A DNA stretch of 64,000 bases from Pseudonocardia sp. HH130629-09 (GCF_001294645.1 NZ_CP011868.1:3410001-3474000), one strand, 5' to 3'; shown: positions 39,727 through 48,671, counted from the stretch's first letter. A program made the numbers and translations. Notes: generated by a model not told the origin, from the sequence alone.

Positions 39727-41079
39727 ATGGCGCCGACCGCGCCGCCGCCGCGGACACCGGCTCCCGCCGAGCCCGGCGCCCCGGCCGCGTCCGGGTCGTC
39801 GGCGCCGCTCGCGGCCGGCGGCGCACCGCGCCGGGAACGGCCGGCGGGGCTGACCGTGCGCGGGCGCTGCCTGCTCGGCGGCGGCGCCGCGATGGTCCTC
39901 TCGGCGATCGCGCTCGACGAGCGCGACCTCGTCCGGATCGGGGCGTTCGTGCTGCTCCTGCCGCTGCTCGCGCTCGTCGTCGCGCTGCGGTCGCGCCGCT
40001 CGCTGCAGGTCGCGCGCACCCTGGAGCCGGCCCGGCTGGAGGCGGGCGACGGCGGCACGGTGCTGCTGCGGATCGCCGGCGGCGCCCTGCTGGGCGCGTT
40101 GCGGATCGCCGACCACGTGCCCGACGCCGCCGGTCCCGCCGACCGCTACCCGCCACGGTTCACCGTGCACCGGCTCGGCCGCCGCGGCGCCCGGGTCGGT
40201 TACCCGGTGCGGCCCGCGGTCCGCGGCGCGTACCGGATCGGCCCGCTGCGCGGCCGTGGGACCGACGCGCTCGGCCTCGCCGAGTTCCGCCACGACCTGC
40301 TGCCCGCGGACCGGCTGCTGGTCCTCCCCCGGGTCACCCCGCTCACCGGGCGGCCCGCCCTGACCTCCACCGCCGCCGGGCGTGGTGCCGAGGGCGGCAG
40401 CCGCCCCGGCCCCGGCACCCCGGACGTGCTGATCCGCCCCTACCGCCACGGCGACGAGCTGCGCCGCGTGCACTGGCGCTCCAGCGCCCGGCGTGACGAG
40501 CTGATGGTCCGCCTCGACGACCGGCCCGACCCGTCCGGCGTGACCCTGCTGATCGACCGACGCGACAGCGTCCACCGCGGCCACGGACCCGCGTCCAGCC
40601 TGGAGTGGGCGGTGGCGTTCACCGCCAGCGCCGCGGTGCACCTGCTCCAGCGCGGCGAGGCCGTCGCGCTCGTCGACGAGTCCGGCGAGACCGTCGGCGA
40701 CGTGCCGCCCGGTGTGACCGGCGCGGACGCCGTGCCCCCGCGGCTGGAGTCGCTCGCGGTGCTGCGGCCCTCGGCGAGCACCGGGATCACCGCACCCGGC
40801 CCCGGGCCCGGGCATCCGGAGGGGGTGCTCGCGGTGCTCGGCGGGACCGCGCCGCAGGACGTCACCGCGCTGGTCTCGGCCTGGCCGCGCGGCGGGCACG
40901 CCGTCCTCCTCGACGTCGACACCTGGTCGGCGGCGACGCGGGCCCGCCCGGCGTCGGTCGCGGCGGCCGCGCTGCGCCGTGCCGGATGGCACGCCACCGT
41001 CGTCACCTCCGACATGACCGTCCAGCGGGCCTGGGCCGACGCCTGCGGCTCGCCCGGCACCGCGGGAGCGACCGGATGA
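39727..41079 (+). CDS. DUF58-domain membrane protein
   Basis: 450 aa. Residues 1-38 are Pro/Ala-rich. Two hydrophobic segments lie at about 46-85 (CLLGGGAAMVLSAIA; FVLLLPLLALVVAL). The DUF58 signature is RPYRHGDELRRVHWRSSARR, followed by LMVRLDDRP and a von Willebrand A-like continuation. Members partner with MoxR ATPases. Its stop overlaps the start of the transglutaminase gene (ATGA), so it belongs to the same operon. Confidence 0.92.
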   Translation: MAPTAPPPRTPAPAEPGAPAASGSSAPLAAGGAPRRERPAGLTVRGRCLLGGGAAMVLSAIALDERDLVRIGAFVLLLPLLALVVALRSRRSLQVARTLEPARLEAGDGGTVLLRIAGGALLGALRIADHVPDAAGPADRYPPRFTVHRLGRRGARVGYPVRPAVRGAYRIGPLRGRGTDALGLAEFRHDLLPADRLLVLPRVTPLTGRPALTSTAAGRGAEGGSRPGPGTPDVLIRPYRHGDELRRVHWRSSARRDELMVRLDDRPDPSGVTLLIDRRDSVHRGHGPASSLEWAVAFTASAAVHLLQRGEAVALVDESGETVGDVPPGVTGADAVPPRLESLAVLRPSASTGITAPGPGPGHPEGVLAVLGGTAPQDVTALVSAWPRGGHAVLLDVDTWSAATRARPASVAAAALRRAGWHATVVTSDMTVQRAWADACGSPGTAGATG

Positions 41080-43442
41080 GCGCGCCGACCCGGCCCCCCG
41101 TGCGGCCCGCGCCGCCACCCGCCGCGCCCGTCGCCGAGACGGGGCCGGCGGGCCGGACGCCGGGCGCACCGGCCTGGACGGTGGTGCTGGGACCGGTCGC
41201 GACCGTCGTCGCGGTGCTGCTCGCCGGGACGGCCATGGGCTCGGTCGTGCAGGGCGCGGCCTGGTTCGCCCACGCCGCCGTCGCCGTCGTGCTGGTCGCC
41301 CTGGTCGGCGGCCTGCTGCTGCCGCTGCGGGCCTGGCTGGTCGCGCCCGGGCAGCTGCTGACCCTGATCCTGCTGGTGACGGCGTGGTTCACCGGCAGCG
41401 GTGTGCTCGGGGTGCTCCCGGGCCCCACGGCGTTCGGCGAGCTGTCGGGCCTGCTCGGCGGTGCCGGGCAGCAGATCGACAGCGGCCTGCCGCCGGTGTC
41501 GGCGAGCCCGGAGATCCTGCTGCTGGTCACCCTCGGGTTCGGCACGATCGCGATCGCGGTGTTCGGTCTCGCGGTGACCGTCGCCGCCCCCGCCGCGGCC
41601 GGGGTGCCGCTGCTCGTGGTGTTCGCGGTGCCGACCGCGCTGCAGCCGGACCTGCTGCCCTGGTGGACCGTCGTCGCCGCGACGCTCGGCTACGGCGTGC
41701 TGCTGCTCCTGCGCCCGGACCGGCTGCGACAGATCCCGGCCGGGGCCGCGGTCGTCGCGGTCGCCGTCGTGGGCTCGCTGCTGGTGGGGCTGCTGGCGTC
41801 GTCGGTGGGGACCTCGGGTCGCTTCGACGCCACCGGCGGGACCGGGGGCAACGCCGACGGCTCGATCGGGCTGAACCCGTTCACCTCGCTGCGCGGACAG
41901 CTGACCCGCAGCGAGCCGCGACCGCTGTTCAGCGTCCGGGGTCTGGAGACCCCGACCTACCTGCGTGCGCTCACCCTGCAGACCTACGTGCCGCAGGAGG
42001 GCTGGAAGGCGGGGCGTCCACTGCCGGGGGTGCCGCTGACCGGGCCGCTGCCGCCGTCGACGTCCGGGCCGGCCGCCGCGCAGGACGTGCAGGTCGAGAA
42101 CCTCGGCTTCCGCGACTACTGGCTGCCGGTGTTCGGCGACCCCACCCGGATCGCGGTCGCCTCGCCGAGCTGGGCCTACGACGCCGCCGGCGGCATCGTC
42201 TACAGCGAACGCGCGCAGTCCGAGGACGGCTGGACCCAGTCGATGCGGCTGCCGGAGCCCTCGGCCGACCAGCTGCGTGCGGCGTCCGGCCCGACCACGG
42301 TCGACCGGGCCTACCTCGACACCGACGGGGTCGACCCGCGGGTCACTGCGATCGCCCGCGAGGTGACCGCCGGTGCCGCGACGCCGTTCGACCGGGCGAT
42401 GGCGCTGGAGAACCACTTCACCGGGCCCGGCTCTCCCTTCACCTACAGCCTGGCGACCGCGCCGGGCAGCAACGGCGACGCCCTGGTCGATTTCCTGACC
42501 CGCGGCCGCACCGGCTACTGCGAGCAGTACGCCTCGGCCATGGCGGTCATGCTGCGCGCCGTCGACGTCCCGGCCCGGGTGGCGGTCGGTTTCACCGCGG
42601 GCGACGCCGACGGCTCCGGGGCCCGGACGATCACGACCGAGGACGCGCACGCCTGGGTCGAGGCGTGGTTCCCCGGGTACGGCTGGCTGACCTTCGACCC
42701 GACCCCGCTCGCCGACGGCCGCACCATCGACCCGGCCTACGTCCAGCAGGCCCGGGAGCAGGAGAGCGGCACGCCCGCCGCCGAGCAGACCCCGCAGCCC
42801 GAGCCGTCCGCGACACCCCTGCCCCCGGAGGCCGCCGGTCCCACCCCGGAGCCCCCGCCCACCGAGGAGCAGGCGGCGGACCGGCCGACGGCCGCGACCG
42901 GGTCGTGGTGGCCGCTGGTCGTGGTGCTGCTGCTTGCGGCCGCGGTGCTCGCCGTCGTGCTGACCCCGGGCCTGTGGCGCCGGCACCAGTACTCCCGACG
43001 GGCCGGGCTCGCCCGGGCCGGCGGCGACGGTGCGGCGACCGCGGCGTGGGACGAGGTCCTGGCCGCCTCCCGCGACCACGGGGTCCCGGTGCCGCCCGGG
43101 GACACCGTCCGCGCGGCCGCCGACCGCATCATCGAGCGGCACGGTCTGTCCGGGCGGCCCGCGGAGGCGCTGCGCGAGCTGGCGGGCCGGGTCGAGGCGA
43201 GCTGGTACGGCGGGATGCTGCCCGGGCCCGGCACGCTCGACGGCCTGGTGGACGAGGTGCGGACGGCGATCGCGGCCGGCGGGACGCCGTTGCGGGCCCG
43301 GGTGCTGCCGGCCTCGGTCGTGCCGGAGGCGGTCCGGCGCGGGCGTCGTCCGGCCGACGACGACGCGCCGGCCGACGACGACGCGCCGGCCGACGACCTG
43401 GACGAGGTCCGCACGTCTCGGCCCGACGGCGACGTACACTGA
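41076..43442 (+). CDS. TgpA-type transglutaminase membrane protein
   Basis: 788 aa. The N-terminal region (about residues 27-245) has about six membrane helices (DUF3488). The periplasmic transglutaminase-like core has the Cys-His-Asp triad: Cys482 in GYCEQYASAMAVML, His525 in DAHAWVEAWFPGYGW and Asp541 in FDPTP. A Pro/Glu-rich linker and one more helix (WWPLVVVLLLAAAVLAVVL) come next, then a cytoplasmic DUF4129-like tail. The tail ends with a duplicated ADDDAP motif. Relatives act on cell-envelope proteins; the substrate is unknown. The stop codon overlaps the TetR operator. Confidence 0.9.
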   Translation: MSAPTRPPVRPAPPPAAPVAETGPAGRTPGAPAWTVVLGPVATVVAVLLAGTAMGSVVQGAAWFAHAAVAVVLVALVGGLLLPLRAWLVAPGQLLTLILLVTAWFTGSGVLGVLPGPTAFGELSGLLGGAGQQIDSGLPPVSASPEILLLVTLGFGTIAIAVFGLAVTVAAPAAAGVPLLVVFAVPTALQPDLLPWWTVVAATLGYGVLLLLRPDRLRQIPAGAAVVAVAVVGSLLVGLLASSVGTSGRFDATGGTGGNADGSIGLNPFTSLRGQLTRSEPRPLFSVRGLETPTYLRALTLQTYVPQEGWKAGRPLPGVPLTGPLPPSTSGPAAAQDVQVENLGFRDYWLPVFGDPTRIAVASPSWAYDAAGGIVYSERAQSEDGWTQSMRLPEPSADQLRAASGPTTVDRAYLDTDGVDPRVTAIAREVTAGAATPFDRAMALENHFTGPGSPFTYSLATAPGSNGDALVDFLTRGRTGYCEQYASAMAVMLRAVDVPARVAVGFTAGDADGSGARTITTEDAHAWVEAWFPGYGWLTFDPTPLADGRTIDPAYVQQAREQESGTPAAEQTPQPEPSATPLPPEAAGPTPEPPPTEEQAADRPTAATGSWWPLVVVLLLAAAVLAVVLTPGLWRRHQYSRRAGLARAGGDGAATAAWDEVLAASRDHGVPVPPGDTVRAAADRIIERHGLSGRPAEALRELAGRVEASWYGGMLPGPGTLDGLVDEVRTAIAAGGTPLRARVLPASVVPEAVRRGRRPADDDAPADDDAPADDLDEVRTSRPDGDVH

Positions 43443-43450
43443 TCGGTGAA
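43435..43450 (+). promoter_or_regulatory. Operator-like palindrome upstream of the TetR gene
   Basis: TACACTGATCGGTGAA is a degenerate version of the near-palindrome TTCACAGATCAGTGAA found at 44479-44494; both are followed by or preceded by similar bases (GTGAAGTC also occurs at 44526-44533). It lies 36 bases before the tetR start codon and overlaps the stop codon of the transglutaminase gene, the position expected for autorepression. Confidence 0.65.
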
Positions 43451-43486
43451 GTCAGGAGCACGGCGACACGGGGAGGAGGGTCCGCA

Positions 43487-44089
43487 ATGTCGAGCGCGGA
43501 GGATCACGAGGCGCTGCGTGCGCCGACGCTGACCGCGGGCGCGCGCCGAATCCTGGACGTGGCGTCGGAGCTCTTCTACCGGTGCGGGATCCACGCCGTC
43601 GGGGTCGACACCATCGCGGCCGAGTCCGGCATCACCAAGCGCACGCTCTACAACCGGTTCGGCTCGAAGGACCGCCTGGTCGAGGCCTACCTGCAGGCTC
43701 GGCACCACGCGTGGTGGGAGCTGATGGAGCAGAGGGTGGCCGCGAGTCCGGGCTCGGGAGTGCTGGCGCTCTGGGACTCCTACACCGAGAACGTCGACTT
43801 CTCCGAGCGTGGCTGCGCCTTCATCAACGCCGCGGGAGAGCTTCCCGCGGACCATCCCGCCCATAGCGTCGTCCGCGCCCACAAGCGTGCGGTGCGCCGG
43901 CACCTCGAAGCGCTCGTCCGGGCCGACCACCCCGGGATCGCCGGTCCCGAAGCGGCGGCGAACCTGGTGTTCCTGCTCCTCGAAGGCGCGATCACCCACC
44001 ACGGCATCAGCGACGACCCCGACCTCCTGCGCAGAGCCCGAGAGGCGGCCGAGCGCCTGCTGCGGGACGAACGAGCGGCACTGCACTGA
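43487..44089 (+). CDS. TetR/AcrR-family transcriptional regulator
   Basis: 200 aa. The N-terminal helix-turn-helix is GARRILDVASELFYRCG, then GVDTIAAESGITKRTLYNRF and GSKDRLVEAYLQ. The ligand domain includes ERGCAFINAAGELP and a Cys in that stretch, with the rest helical. The ATG at 43487 has GGGAGGAGGG 6 bases upstream. It probably regulates itself and the divergent small ORF at 44202-44468, because matching palindromes lie at both places. Ligand unknown. Confidence 0.92.
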   Translation: MSSAEDHEALRAPTLTAGARRILDVASELFYRCGIHAVGVDTIAAESGITKRTLYNRFGSKDRLVEAYLQARHHAWWELMEQRVAASPGSGVLALWDSYTENVDFSERGCAFINAAGELPADHPAHSVVRAHKRAVRRHLEALVRADHPGIAGPEAAANLVFLLLEGAITHHGISDDPDLLRRAREAAERLLRDERAALH

Positions 44090-44201
44090 GCAGGCGGGTC
44101 GCACTCTGGCCACGCGCCGTACCCGCTCGCACCCGACCCAGAGGACCCGGGGGCGACCGCATCGCCTCGCGGCTCCGACGGCGCGTGGGCCGGCCTCCGC
44201 G

Positions 44202-44468
44202 TCAGCGCGTGACGGGGTCCGGGCCCGCCCCGGGGAGCGTGCCGCCGGCCGGGCGAAGTCCCCCACGGGCATCGACCGTCCAGCGCAGAGGGTGCGCCTG
44301 GCCCCGGTCGACCTCCCGACCTCCGATCGCGTCGCCGCCGTACTCCCGGACGGGCCGGGCACGCCGTGGGGCAGGCGGTGGGGCGCCGTGTCGGATCGCG
44401 CTGCCGGCGTTGACCCCCCACGCGACGTCCCGCAGGAACTCCATGACCACGTGCAGAACCTGACGCAT
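44202..44468 (-). CDS. Small ORF under a TetR-type operator
   Basis: 88 aa, no recognised family. It begins MRQVLHVVMEFLRDVAWGVN, which could form an amphipathic or membrane-seeking helix, and the rest is Arg/Pro/Gly-rich. It could be a short gene that has lost its original end. GAAGGGG lies 7 bases before the ATG. A well-formed promoter (TTGACT, 17 bases, TAGCGT) with two palindromic operators lies just upstream, so the region is probably transcribed in this direction under TetR control. An earlier start at 44483 is also possible. Treat the protein as hypothetical. Confidence 0.45.
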   Translation of the reverse strand: MRQVLHVVMEFLRDVAWGVNAGSAIRHGAPPPAPRRARPVREYGGDAIGGREVDRGQAHPLRWTVDARGGLRPAGGTLPGAGPDPVTR

Positions 44469-44478
44469 CCGAGACCCC

Positions 44479-44535
44479 TTCACAGATCAGTGAACCCCTG
44501 GAGTCGACGCTAGGTAAACAGATCTGTGAAGTCAA
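44479..44535 (-). promoter_or_regulatory. Promoter with paired TetR-type operators
   Basis: Minus-strand TTGACT (complement of 44530-44535) and TAGCGT (complement of 44507-44512) are separated by 17 bases. ACAGATCTGT, a perfect 10-bp palindrome at 44518-44527, lies in the spacer. The near-palindrome TTCACAGATCAGTGAA at 44479-44494 lies between the -10 and the ribosome binding site. The centres are 36 bases apart. The site upstream of tetR at 43435 shares the core. Confidence 0.75.
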
Positions 44536-44695
44536 GTCCGGATCCCACTCGCCGGCGACACCGGCGCAGCTCAGCGGGCCTCCTGGCGACGCGACAGCCG
44601 GACCGCGGTCGCCGAGCCGGTGACCCGGGGGCAGCCGCGGGCGGCGCGCCCCCTACCCGACCGTCAGGCACCCAGCGACGGTGCCGGACACACGA
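44536..44695. other. Intergenic region between the TetR-type promoter and the DUF3040 terminator
   Basis: No supported gene in these 160 bases. Frames here are Arg/Pro-rich with no recognisable domain. Confidence 0.4.
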
Positions 44696-44734
44696 CGGCG
44701 GGGCGGGTCACCGAGTCGGTGTCCCGCCCCGCCG
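44696..44734 (-). terminator. 18-bp terminator hairpin after the DUF3040 gene
   Basis: CGGCGGGGCGGGTCACCG at 44696-44713 pairs with 44717-44734 with one mismatch and a 3-base loop AGT. It lies 35 bases past the DUF3040 stop. No U tract is present. Confidence 0.8.
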
Positions 44735-44769
44735 GGCGTCACGCGGGCAGTCGCCTGGGGCGCCCGGTG

Positions 44770-45180
44770 TCACTCCTGTTCGAAGCGACGCCGGAAGCGC
44801 TCCTCCATCCGGCCGGTGAAGCCACCGCCGCTCTCGCCGGACTGCTTGTCCTTGGGGGCGGATCCGCCCTGGCCGGTCGTCTCCTCGCCGCCACGACGGG
44901 CTCCGATCGAGGTGACCGCCAGCAGCGCGCCACCGAGCATGGCGAGGAAGCCGACGATGCTGAGGATCGGCAGGTCGCCGAGCCAGAGCGCCCGGAAGGG
45001 GATCCCGGCGACGAGCAGCACGAGGCCCACCACGAACAGGACGGCGCCCTGGATCCGGCGGCGCCGGGCGGGCTTGCTCCGCCGGCTACCGCTGACCGAG
45101 GACGCGAACTTGGGGTCCTCCTGGTAGAGGGCGCGTTCGATCTGTTCGAGCAGGCGCTGCTCGTGCTCGGAGAGCGGCAT
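44770..45180 (-). CDS. DUF3040 membrane protein
   Basis: 136 aa. The N-terminus MPLSEHEQRLLEQIERALYQ and EDPKFASSVSG is the DUF3040 signature. Two membrane segments follow (GAVLFVVGLVLLVAGIPF and LSIVGFLAMLGGALLAV). The tail is Gly/Lys/Glu-rich and ends with the basic RMEERFRRRFEQE. The ribosome binding site is GGAGGTGAAGGC directly before the ATG. In mycobacteria a DUF3040 gene lies near the dcw cluster, next to a GNAT gene and LppM, which matches the gene set here although the order is spread out. Function unknown. Confidence 0.9.
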   Translation of the reverse strand: MPLSEHEQRLLEQIERALYQEDPKFASSVSGSRRSKPARRRRIQGAVLFVVGLVLLVAGIPFRALWLGDLPILSIVGFLAMLGGALLAVTSIGARRGGEETTGQGGSAPKDKQSGESGGGFTGRMEERFRRRFEQE

Positions 45181-45492
45181 GCCTTCACCTCCGGCACACG
45201 TAATCGGACGGTAGGCCGCATTCGGCCCGGGCTTCCTGCCCCGACCGGTACGACGGGCGCCCCAACCTGGGCGTCTGAGGACAAGAGTACGAGGCGAATC
45301 GTGCCGCGACCACCCGGACCGTCCAACCCGCTCGGCTGATCGTCGAGCGGACGGTCTTGCGCGGCGTGTCGTCGGTCACCCGGACCGTCGCGGACCCACC
45401 CGGACGAGGGTGGGCGGACGAGTGAACGCCGGTCGTCCGATCACCGACGGCAGCCGGACGACGACCGTCGGACACCGGCGGCGGGACGGGCG
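45181..45492. other. Intergenic region upstream of the DUF3040 gene
   Basis: No supported gene in about 312 bases. The DUF3040 ribosome binding site is at its left end. TACTCT on the minus strand (complement of 45284-45289) could be a -10, but no matching -35 was clear. Frames here lack recognisable domains. Confidence 0.4.
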
Positions 45493-46251
45493 TCAGTACC
45501 GCCGGGCGAGCAGATGCAACCGCGGGGCGACCTCGGCGAGAGCGCCGACCTGCGACGCGAGCGCGTCCAGTTCGTCACGTTCCTCGCGGCCCGCCGCCTC
45601 GCCCTCCTGACCGGGACCGGGCAGCCACGCCTCGAGGGTGCCGTCGCCCTGGAGGATCTCGGTCTGCAGGCGTCCGGTCCCGGCGGCGAGCTCCTGCAGC
45701 CGGTGCGCGTCGAACCGGCGCAGCAGCCGGTCGTCGGAACCGGTGCGCCCCTCGGGATCGGTGAGCAGGGCACGGGCCTCGGCCAGCCGGCCGCTGGCCA
45801 GGCGCCCGATGAACGCGCCGTAGCGCCCCACCGTCAGCACCGACACCGCTCCGCCCGGGGCGGCGGCCGCGGCGAGCGCGGCGAGCACCCGGTCCGGGCC
45901 GTCGACGACCTCGAGCAGCCCGTGACCCAGCACGAGGTCGGCGCCGTCGGCCGGGGCGACCTCGGCGAGGGTGTCGACGTCGCCGTTCACCGGGGTGACC
46001 CGGTCGGTGACCCCGGCCTCACCGGCGCGTCGGGCCAGCGTCGCCAGCGCGTTGGGGCTGGTGTCGACGACGGTCACCGCGCAGCCGGCGATCGCCAGCG
46101 GCACCGCCCAGGTGCCGCTGCCCCCGCCGACGTCGAGCACCTGGGGCGCGGCCCCGGTGTCCCGGCGGACACGGTCGATCTCCCTGTCCAGCACCCGGAA
46201 CACGGCAGCCCCGCGCGCTGCTCCGGCCTGCTCGCGTGTCGGCGATCCCAC
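45493..46251 (-). CDS. Class I SAM-dependent methyltransferase
   Basis: 252 aa. SAM-binding motifs are VLDVGGGSGTWAVPLA (motif I), VTVVDTSPNALATL (motif II), VTPVNGDVDTL and DLVLGHGLLEVVDGPD (motif IV). The N-terminus AAVFRVLDREIDRVRRDTG is shared with actinobacterial methyltransferases that sit beside the dcw region and resemble SmtA/BioC-like enzymes. GTG start at 46251. It is divergent from the ParA-like gene with a 127-base gap. Substrate unknown. Confidence 0.87.
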   Translation of the reverse strand: MGSPTREQAGAARGAAVFRVLDREIDRVRRDTGAAPQVLDVGGGSGTWAVPLAIAGCAVTVVDTSPNALATLARRAGEAGVTDRVTPVNGDVDTLAEVAPADGADLVLGHGLLEVVDGPDRVLAALAAAAAPGGAVSVLTVGRYGAFIGRLASGRLAEARALLTDPEGRTGSDDRLLRRFDAHRLQELAAGTGRLQTEILQGDGTLEAWLPGPGQEGEAAGREERDELDALASQVGALAEVAPRLHLLARRY

Positions 46252-46378
46252 GGCACCGAGACTAGTGGCCCCTGCCGGTGCCCGGCCCGCCCGCCCGCCG
46301 CGTCGCCCACGGCGGGGCGCCGACGATCATGTGGACTCCGCCCGGCGACCGTGCCGGACCGCACGGTAGGTTGGGTGG

Positions 46379-47209
46379 GTGCAGGTCGTCGCCACGCTCA
46401 GTCTCAAGGGTGGCGTCGGCAAGACCACGGTCGCACTGGGTCTGGCCGGCGCGGCGCAGCGTCACGGCGTCTCCACTCTCGTGGTGGATCTCGACCCGCA
46501 GGCCAATGCCACCACCGCACTCGACCCGGAGCCGACCACGGCCACCGTCGCCGACGTGCTGGACGAGCCGCGCCGCGCGGTCGTCGAGCGGGCCATCGCG
46601 CCGTCGGCGTGGGGCGAGGGCCTCGACGTGCTGGTCGGTGCGGAGCAGACCGAGCGGCACAACCACCCCGACCCGGGGGCGGCGCAGCTGTACCGGCTCG
46701 ACCGCGCCCTGCAGCGGCTGGCGGGTGAGCTGATCACCGACGACTCCGGCGGCTCCGAGCCCGCCGAGGAGCGCTACCGGCTGGTGATCGTGGACTGCCC
46801 GCCGTCGCTGGGGCAGCTGACCCGCAGCGCGCTGTCGGCCGCGGACCGGGCGATCCTGGTGACCGACCCGACGATGTTCTCGGTGTCCGGCGTGCAGCGC
46901 GCGTTCGACGCGGTCCAGACCGAGCGCGAGCGGTCCAACGACCGCCTGCAGCCGTTGGGCGTGCTGGTCAACCGGGTGCGGCCGCGCAACACCGAGCACG
47001 AGTTCCGGATCTCCGAGCTGCGCGAGCTGTTCGGCCCACTGGTGTTCAACAGCGTCCTGCCCGACCGCTCGGCGGTCCAGCAGGCCCAGGGCGCCTGCCT
47101 GCCGATCCAGGCCTGGGACACCCCGGGCGCCCGGGAGATCTCCGCGGTGTTCACCGCGCTGCTGGGCCGGGTGCTGCGCAGTGCCTCGCGCCCGACCGCC
47201 TCGGCCTGA
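46379..47209 (+). CDS. ParA/MinD-family ATPase
   Basis: 276 aa. The deviant Walker A motif is LKGGVGKTTVAL (residues 9-20), the switch I region is VDLDPQANATTAL and Walker B is LVIVDCPPSLGQLT. NRVRPRNTEHEFRISELRELF and an ending helix are typical of the ParA core. No ParB or parS lies near, so it is probably an orphan ParA rather than the chromosome-partition pair. A -10-like TAGGTT at 46367-46372 lies 6 bases before the GTG, so the transcript could be leaderless. Confidence 0.9.
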   Translation: MQVVATLSLKGGVGKTTVALGLAGAAQRHGVSTLVVDLDPQANATTALDPEPTTATVADVLDEPRRAVVERAIAPSAWGEGLDVLVGAEQTERHNHPDPGAAQLYRLDRALQRLAGELITDDSGGSEPAEERYRLVIVDCPPSLGQLTRSALSAADRAILVTDPTMFSVSGVQRAFDAVQTERERSNDRLQPLGVLVNRVRPRNTEHEFRISELRELFGPLVFNSVLPDRSAVQQAQGACLPIQAWDTPGAREISAVFTALLGRVLRSASRPTASA

Positions 47210-47294
47210 CCGACCTGCTCCCGGATCTGCTCGCCGCGCCCGATCCCAGCGGCCCGACCTGCCCCGGCGCCGTCCGCCGCTCCGGCCGGGGTCC

Positions 47295-48197
47295 TCACCG
47301 GGGCAGCAGCAGCTGCACCCGGGTCACGAACTGCTCGGCCTGGCGCAGCAGGTCGTCGGCGGCGCGCCGGTCGACGTGCCGCCCGATCCCGGCCTCGGCC
47401 TCGATCCGCAGCCGCGAGCAGCCGGCGAAGAACGCCGCCCACTCCTCCAGCTCCGGGGCGACCTCGGCGAGGAGCCGCCAGACGTCGCGCGGGGCTCCCC
47501 GGCGGGTCCTGGGGCGGGCCCGCATGGCCAGCACCGCCGCCCCGGCACGGAGCGCGGCGAGGTAGGCCGCCGGGTAGCGACGCAGCGGCTCGGTCTCCCG
47601 GTGCGCCTCGGCGAGCTGCTCGGCAGCCTGGCGCAGCAGCCCGAGCGCGTCCCGCGACGGCGGAGCGGGCGCGGGCGACCGGAGCGGCACGGCCGGCCGC
47701 GCGGTCTCGCCGGCCGGTCGTACGGCGCCCCCGCCCGGTCGTGCAGGGCCCCCGTCCGGTCGTGCGGGGCCTCCGGGCACGACGGTGCTGCCCACCGTCG
47801 GTCGTGCCGGACCTCCGGTCGGTCGGGCGGCGCCGCCCTCCGCCGGCGCGGATGTGCCCGGCAGGGGGATCATCTGCCCGGACCGGCCGGCGGCTCCGGT
47901 CGACCCGGGCCGACCCGGCCGGCCGGTGCACCCGGCCCCCGCCGGGTCCGTACCGGTCCGGCCGCTCCCCCGCCGGGACGGCGCCGCCCCGGACGCGGAC
48001 TCCGTACGGTCGGCAGCGGCCCGTGCCGAGCCCCGCCCCGAGCCCCGTGCCGCGCTGCAGTCCAGCGGCCACAGCCCGTCGGCGACCGGCCGCACCCGGG
48101 CGGACCGCCGCGCCGGTGGGGCGGCGGCCACCGGGGCGTCGCCCGGCCGTCGCGTCCCGGCGGACCGCGGCGCCGGCAGCGCCAGGTCCAGTTCCAT
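47295..48197 (-). CDS. SAV_6107-like HEPN-domain protein
   Basis: 300 aa. The C-terminal 130 residues match the SAV_6107-type HEPN family: GLLRQAAEQLAEAHRETEPL, RRYPAAYLAALRAGAAVLAM, and VWRLLAEVAPELEEWAAFFAG with a final helix AADDLLRQAEQFVTRV. The first 170 residues are Arg/Pro/Gly-rich with ARPTGG-like repeats. The ATG at 48197 (MELDLALPAP) follows GGAGCAGG; an earlier GTG at 48239 is possible. It follows the DUF6504 gene and shares its SOS-type promoter region. HEPN folds occur in RNases and toxins, but no activity is known for this subfamily. Confidence 0.82.
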   Translation of the reverse strand: MELDLALPAPRSAGTRRPGDAPVAAAPPARRSARVRPVADGLWPLDCSAARGSGRGSARAAADRTESASGAAPSRRGSGRTGTDPAGAGCTGRPGRPGSTGAAGRSGQMIPLPGTSAPAEGGAARPTGGPARPTVGSTVVPGGPARPDGGPARPGGGAVRPAGETARPAVPLRSPAPAPPSRDALGLLRQAAEQLAEAHRETEPLRRYPAAYLAALRAGAAVLAMRARPRTRRGAPRDVWRLLAEVAPELEEWAAFFAGCSRLRIEAEAGIGRHVDRRAADDLLRQAEQFVTRVQLLLPR

Positions 48198-48239
48198 CGT
48201 CCTGCTCCGCACGTGCACCTCCCGCACCTCCCGCACCAC

Positions 48240-48560
48240 TCAGTCGACCTTCACCAGGTCCCACACGCCCGGACCGGACCGCATCCGCAGCACCACCTCA
48301 CGCGGCGGCTCCTGCGGGTCCTGCACCGACCGGGCGAGCACCCGCCAACAACTCAACCGGTCCCCGCCCACCGGCATGGGCGATGGGAACGGCCACGGGG
48401 ACTCCTCGATCCACTGGTCTCGAACCCCGGTGACCAGAAAATGTTCCCCGCGGCGCGACGGACGCCGGGAGAACTCGACCGGCTCACCGTTCTGCCAGCG
48501 CACGTCGATCGCCGCCGGCTGGCGGGACCGGAACAAACGCGAGAAGCCGCCCACTGGCAT
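48240..48560 (-). CDS. DUF6504-family protein
   Basis: 106 aa. The pattern fits DUF6504: AIDVRWQNGEPVEFSRRPS, then GEHFLVTGVRDQWIEESPWPF, DRLSCWRVLARS and ending VWDLVKVD. The ATG at 48560 has GGAGGG 7 bases upstream. In other actinobacteria this family is found beside ImuB-type Y-family polymerases; that partner is absent here. The two LexA-type boxes 110-150 bases upstream suggest damage-inducible expression together with the HEPN gene. Confidence 0.8.
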   Translation of the reverse strand: MPVGGFSRLFRSRQPAAIDVRWQNGEPVEFSRRPSRRGEHFLVTGVRDQWIEESPWPFPSPMPVGGDRLSCWRVLARSVQDPQEPPREVVLRMRSGPGVWDLVKVD

Positions 48561-48671
48561 CACCACGCCCTCCACCCGGTGGCAGGGCCTCGGTTCCCAC
48601 CACCGGAATCGGTCTCCGGGACGCCCGGCGACGGGGTGCTTCCCCCACTCCGCACACCGGACGCCCCGGCA

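Noticed and set aside
45185-45475. 96-codon minus-strand frame upstream of the DUF3040 gene
   Set aside because: No domain, no ribosome binding site and Arg/Ser-rich composition; it fits intergenic DNA.
46379-47209. Chromosome partition locus with parB and oriC nearby
   Set aside because: No ParB gene, parS-like site or dnaA-dnaN genes are present; the ATPase is an orphan.
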